A DNA stretch of 33,124 nt from contig NZ_JADHVT010000039.1 in the NCBI RefSeq assembly GCF_016783915.1, positions 1-33,124 of the forward strand, written 5' to 3'. The notes beneath the pieces are model-generated. The model worked only from the letters and a program-made list of their open reading frames with translations. It had not been told where the DNA came from and did no database searches. This stretch comes from Acidovorax sp. (GTDB lineage Bacteria > Pseudomonadota > Gammaproteobacteria > Burkholderiales > Burkholderiaceae_C). Both the position numbers and the translations under genes were made by a program. Below, piece after piece: positions 30,042 to 33,124 of the stretch (within the stretch, counting starts at the first letter, position 1; each line of letters starts with the position of its first letter).

Positions 30042-31112
30042 ATGAAATATATTTACCTTGTCTTACTGATGACCATGGCCCTGTTGCAGGCAGGGCCCGC
30101 TAGCGCACAAACCGTGACGGGCGCTGGTTCGTCGGCGGCTGCACCCATCTACCGCAGCTGGGCCAAGGCCTATGCAAAGGCCACTGGAAGCGCGGTGGAC
30201 TACGACCCGGTAGGTTCCAGCGCGGGCATGAAAAAAATCCAGCAACAGGCCGTCGGTTTTGGCGCGACGGATGTGTACCCCGCGGAGAAGGACCTGATGG
30301 AGCACGGCCTGCTGGCGCTGCCCGTGGCCATCACTGGCATCAGCCCCATCATCAACGTGCCCAAGGTGCAAAACACCCAGCTGCGCCTGACGGGCGAGGT
30401 CCTCAGCAGCATCTTCATGGGCGAAATTGCCCGATGGAATGCAGCAGAGATCGTCGCACTGAACCCCGATGTCCCTTTGCCCGACCTGCCGATCAAGGTG
30501 GTGGTGCGTGCCGATGGCTCAGGCACCACCTACAACTTTGCGGACTACCTGGGCAAGGTCAGCCCAAAATGGAAAGCCTCTTACGGCGCCAAGACCAGCA
30601 TTGCCTGGCCTGCAGGGGTGCTGGCCTTCAAAGGCAGCGATGGCGTGGCCAAGGGCGTGCGCGATACGGTGGGTGCCATTGGGTATGTGGACCATGGCTA
30701 TGTGGCTGAATACGGGCTGACCACCGTGCAGATGAAAAATGCTGAAGGCAATTATGTAAAACCCTCCATCGATGCCTTCAAGGCGGCGCTGGCCAACAGC
30801 GATTGGTCCGCCACCGGGGTTTTCAACAGCACCTTGACGCAGCGGCCCGGTAAATCCGTGTGGCCCATCACCATGGGCACCTTTGTGGTGTTCCCCAAGG
30901 TCACGCAGAACCCCGACCAGACGGCCCAGGCGCTCCGATTCATTCTGTGGTCGTTCCTCAATGGCGATACCCTGGTGCAAGAGAATAACTTTGTCCGCCT
31001 GCCAGACCGGGTTCAAGCATCAGCATTCAAACTCATTACCTCCATCCGTGATAACCAAGGCAAGCCGCTGGGCATGAGCTTGATATCCTCCTTCAATCGC
31101 TCATCACAATAA
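30042..31112 (+). CDS. pstS: Orphan PstS-type phosphate-binding protein, 356 residues
   Basis: A periplasmic solute-binding protein: signal peptide (MKYIYLVLLMTMALLQAGPASA, cut before QTVTG), then GAGSSAAAPIYRSWAKAY, GSSAGMKKI, a TDVYPAEKDL segment, RADGSGTTYNF and YGAKTSIAWP, all as in PstS. It should bind inorganic phosphate. No pstC, pstA or pstB is beside it, so it is either a distant subunit of the Pst transporter, a phosphate sensor, or one of several PstS copies. The start at 30042 is chosen over the in-frame upstream start because of the signal peptide. The next gene is a CYTH-CHAD protein of polyphosphate or triphosphate type. The first codons are AT-rich for this genome. Confidence 0.9.
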   Translation: MKYIYLVLLMTMALLQAGPASAQTVTGAGSSAAAPIYRSWAKAYAKATGSAVDYDPVGSSAGMKKIQQQAVGFGATDVYPAEKDLMEHGLLALPVAITGISPIINVPKVQNTQLRLTGEVLSSIFMGEIARWNAAEIVALNPDVPLPDLPIKVVVRADGSGTTYNFADYLGKVSPKWKASYGAKTSIAWPAGVLAFKGSDGVAKGVRDTVGAIGYVDHGYVAEYGLTTVQMKNAEGNYVKPSIDAFKAALANSDWSATGVFNSTLTQRPGKSVWPITMGTFVVFPKVTQNPDQTAQALRFILWSFLNGDTLVQENNFVRLPDRVQASAFKLITSIRDNQGKPLGMSLISSFNRSSQ

Positions 31113-31125
31113 ATCAGCATTCATT

Positions 31126-31152
31126 CAAATAATTGCTTTTCGATTATTTGAA
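31126..31152. repeat. AT-rich inverted repeat after pstS, possible terminator
   Basis: TCAAATAAT (31126 to 31134) and ATTATTTGA (31144 to 31152) are perfect complements around a nine-base loop containing a run of T. It lies 13 bp after the pstS stop. AT-rich stems are weak terminators, so it could also be an operator. Confidence 0.5.
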
Positions 31153-31222
31153 GATGGGTTTCGTCCATCGTTAATCCGGCATAGCCCTGCGATGGCGATA
31201 CCGCAGGATAATTCCGTCCACC

Positions 31223-32746
31223 ATGGAAATCGAATTCAAATTCTGTATCCCGCCCGATCGCCTGGCTGCGGTGCAGGCGGCTGTACGCCGGGGCCGGTGG
31301 GCAGCCATCCGCATGGAGGCACGCTACTTCGACACTCCCGACGGCGCGCTGGCGTCCCGAGGCATTGCGTTTCGCCTGCGCCGTGAGGGCGACCAGTGGG
31401 TGCAAACCGTCAAGGCGCTGGGCGACGGCCCGCTGGACAGGCAGGAGCACAACGTCGCGCGCGGCCCGGCCACCGCAGGCTCCGCCCCCGAGCCCCAACC
31501 CCAGTTGCACAGCGACACCGTAGCGGGCACCCAGCTGCTGCAGGCCCTGCAAGCCGCCAGTGGCCCGCTGACCGAAACCTACGGCACCGAAATGGACAGG
31601 CTCACCCGCGACGTCACCCGCCAGGGCGCGGTGGTCGAGCTGGCACTGGACACCGGTCGGGTGGTGGCCCACCGGGGCACGCCCCAGCAGGCCGAGGCCC
31701 CCATTTGCGAGTTGGAGCTGGAACTCAAGGCCGGGCCGGTGGCGGGCCTCGCAGCGCTCGCCACGCAATGGGCCTCACGCCACGGGCTGTTTCTGAGCAC
31801 GGTGTCCAAGGCCGAGCGGGGCGAGCGCCTGCTGGCTGCACCCGGCAGCCGCTCGCCCCGCAAGGTCAGAGACCTTTCCGCCACTTACCAGCAACTGCCA
31901 ACCGGGCTGGCGCTGCAGCGCGCTGTGGTGGCGCACTGCCTGCAACAGATCCTGGGCCCTGCCAGTGACCTGGCGGACGGCTCCATGGACGACGAGCAGG
32001 TACACCAGCTGCGCATCGGCATCCGCCGCCTGCGCACCGCCCTGCGCGAGCTGGCTCCGCTGGCCCCGGGCAGCTTCGACTTTGCCTGGGAGCCGCCCCT
32101 GGTCGATGTGTTCCAGCAGCTCGGCCATCTGCGGGACCGCAGCCAGGTGCTGCAACGCATCGGTGTCGAACTGCGCGCTGCCGGAGGGCCACCGATGCCG
32201 TCGCACAAGGACAAAGACGCAGGGCTGTGCGACGCTGCGCACATCGTGCGCAACGCGGCATTCCAGAGCGTGCTGGTGGGCATGATGGCCTTTACCACCC
32301 AGGGCCCGGATGCCACCCACGGCGCCCCAGCGGGCCTGGACGCCCGGGCCACGCGCCATTTGCTGCAGCAGCGCCTGCGCGCACTGCACGGCCAGGTGCA
32401 AAAAGGCACACGGGGTTTTGCCACCCGCACGCCGCAGGCACAACACCGCCTGCGCAAGCGCCTCAAACGCTTGCGCTACCTCACAGAGTTCGTGGCGCCC
32501 GCACTGGATGCACACAGCACCCGGTTTCTGGACAGTCTGCAGCCCGCGCTATCGGCACTGGGCCGCCTCAACGACGAACGCGTGGCCGCTGCGCTGTACC
32601 GCGAGCTTGCCGAGTCCGGCGAGCCGAACGCCTGGTTTGGCGTGGGCTGGCTGGCAGGGCGCGAGGCGCTGGCCGTGGCGGCCTGTGAGCAGGCCTTGGC
32701 GCGCATTCTGGAAGCCCCCCGCTTGCGCAAAACCGGCAAACGCTGA
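31223..32746 (+). CDS. CYTH-CHAD domain protein (inorganic triphosphatase/polyphosphate-related), 507 residues
   Basis: A CYTH domain (about 1 to 205), beginning with the EIEFKF signature (ExExK type) and RYFDTPDGALASRGIAFRLR, is joined to a CHAD domain (about 225 to 490) with conserved basic-helix features: VHQLRIGIRRLRTALRE, LRDRSQVL and HRLRKRLKRLRYLTEF. CYTH proteins hydrolyse inorganic triphosphate or bind triphosphorylated compounds, and CHAD domains bind polyphosphate. The fused form resembles E. coli YgiF. The start at 31223 is at the beginning of the CYTH signature. It follows pstS by 110 bp; co-location with a phosphate-binding protein suggests a phosphate or polyphosphate theme. 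Confidence 0.92.
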   Translation: MEIEFKFCIPPDRLAAVQAAVRRGRWAAIRMEARYFDTPDGALASRGIAFRLRREGDQWVQTVKALGDGPLDRQEHNVARGPATAGSAPEPQPQLHSDTVAGTQLLQALQAASGPLTETYGTEMDRLTRDVTRQGAVVELALDTGRVVAHRGTPQQAEAPICELELELKAGPVAGLAALATQWASRHGLFLSTVSKAERGERLLAAPGSRSPRKVRDLSATYQQLPTGLALQRAVVAHCLQQILGPASDLADGSMDDEQVHQLRIGIRRLRTALRELAPLAPGSFDFAWEPPLVDVFQQLGHLRDRSQVLQRIGVELRAAGGPPMPSHKDKDAGLCDAAHIVRNAAFQSVLVGMMAFTTQGPDATHGAPAGLDARATRHLLQQRLRALHGQVQKGTRGFATRTPQAQHRLRKRLKRLRYLTEFVAPALDAHSTRFLDSLQPALSALGRLNDERVAAALYRELAESGEPNAWFGVGWLAGREALAVAACEQALARILEAPRLRKTGKR

Positions 32747-32769
32747 CGGCCGCAAAGGCTGCCGTGGGA

Positions 32770-32814
32770 TTGTGCGGCACCAAGGGGAACATGCGGTTCC
32801 CCCACACGGCACAA
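32770..32814. promoter_or_regulatory. Nested hairpin and possible leaderless promoter before the exonuclease gene
   Basis: TTGTGC (32770 to 32775) and GCACAA (32809 to 32814) flank GGGGAAC/GTTCCCC (32784 to 32802, five-base loop). The hairpin may end the CYTH-CHAD transcript. CACAAT (32810 to 32815) can be a -10, with the ATG only eight bases further at 32823, so a leaderless mRNA is plausible. Confidence 0.4.
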
Positions 32815-32822
32815 TGGCCCGC

Positions 32823-33124
32823 ATGACCGCCTCTCCTTCCTTCCGGCGCCAGCCACCTGCCACACCCCACCCACCGTCTGCGCGCACCACACTACACCCC
32901 ACGCCAGACAAAGACCAGATCGCCCTGCTGGAGCCCTTTGAACGCCTGGGGCTGGACCGCATCGCCTTGGTCTCCACACCCGCACAGGCCGACCAGGCCT
33001 GCAATGCACTGGCCAGCGCCAGCGCCTGGGGGTTCGACACCGAGTCCAAGCCCACCTTTGTGCGCGATGAGCAGTCGGACGGCCCGCACATCGTGCAACT
33101 GGCCACGCTGGAGCGGGCCTGGGT
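32823..33124 (+). CDS. 3'-5' exonuclease (RNase D-like), N-terminal 100 residues only
   Basis: The frame runs off the window edge. After a low-complexity Pro-rich start (MTASPSFRRQPPATPHPPSA) there is LLEPFERLGLDRIALVSTPA, then SAWGFDTESKPTF with the DxE exonuclease motif of the DEDD superfamily, and HIVQLATLERAW. These are features of bacterial 3'-5' exonuclease domain proteins related to RNase D. The product should trim RNA or DNA 3' ends using two metal ions; the rest of the active site is outside. The start is the first ATG after the possible -10; there is no good Shine-Dalgarno. Confidence 0.8.
   Translation, partial: MTASPSFRRQPPATPHPPSARTTLHPTPDKDQIALLEPFERLGLDRIALVSTPAQADQACNALASASAWGFDTESKPTFVRDEQSDGPHIVQLATLERAW

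Noticed and set aside
1-33124. CRISPR array, rRNA or insertion sequence
   Set aside because: No regularly spaced direct repeats, no rRNA-like sequence and no transposase were seen anywhere in the window.

Overview
The window looks like a chromosomal segment of a high-GC betaproteobacterium of the Comamonadaceae, close to Acidovorax. This rests on strongly GC-biased third codon positions, the betaproteobacterial character of the recognisable proteins, and three copies of a dispersed intergenic repeat (TTTTGATAGCT ... CACTAGCGC ...) that I recall from this family. The assignment is from memory of families, not from a search.

Left part (1 to about 5.8 kb): the integrase-proximal end of a temperate phage or phage-like integrative element. 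It lies at the 3' end of an intact tRNA-Val(GAC) gene. It carries a divergent Cro-like (YdaS-type) and CI-like (S24 peptidase) switch, an LPD29-domain gene, a run of small hypothetical genes that mostly overlap by ATGA or GTGA, an excisionase-like gene and a tyrosine integrase. A 12-bp palindrome, TAGCAATTGCTA, occurs in three versions between the two repressor genes and twice more in front of the LPD29 gene, where it overlaps a well-formed promoter. This defines a likely repressor regulon. The other end of the element lies left of the window.

Core chromosome (5.8 to 21.2 kb): tRNA-Val; relA (EFDD-type synthetase with degenerate HD residues), translationally coupled to an alpha/beta hydrolase; divergent 3-hydroxybutyrate dehydrogenase; a secreted SIMPL-domain protein; an OmpR/EnvZ-like two-component pair with TGTAACA/TGTTACA boxes in its promoter; then ispF, ispD (with an unusual Ala/Pro-rich insertion in the nucleotide-binding loop) and divergent mfd. 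These are followed by a multi-pass membrane protein, a ParD-like gene coupled to a type I methionine aminopeptidase behind its own palindrome and apparently leaderless promoter, and serB.

Nitric-oxide module (21.2 to 23.1 kb): an NsrR-like Rrf2 repressor is divergent from a RIC/YtfE di-iron repair protein and a group III truncated haemoglobin. An NsrR-type half-site sits between them.

Right part (23.1 to 33.1 kb): small conserved genes (LiaF-like membrane protein, DUF3820, SUI1/YciH, DUF2721), an RhlE-type DEAD-box helicase, a DUF6172 gene, a PAS-PAS-GGDEF diguanylate cyclase, a chemotaxis receptor with a 67-residue follower gene, an orphan PstS-type phosphate-binding protein with a structured leader, a CYTH-CHAD protein (triphosphate/polyphosphate related), and the start of an RNase D-like 3'-5' exonuclease cut by the window edge. 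No rRNA, CRISPR array or insertion sequence was seen.
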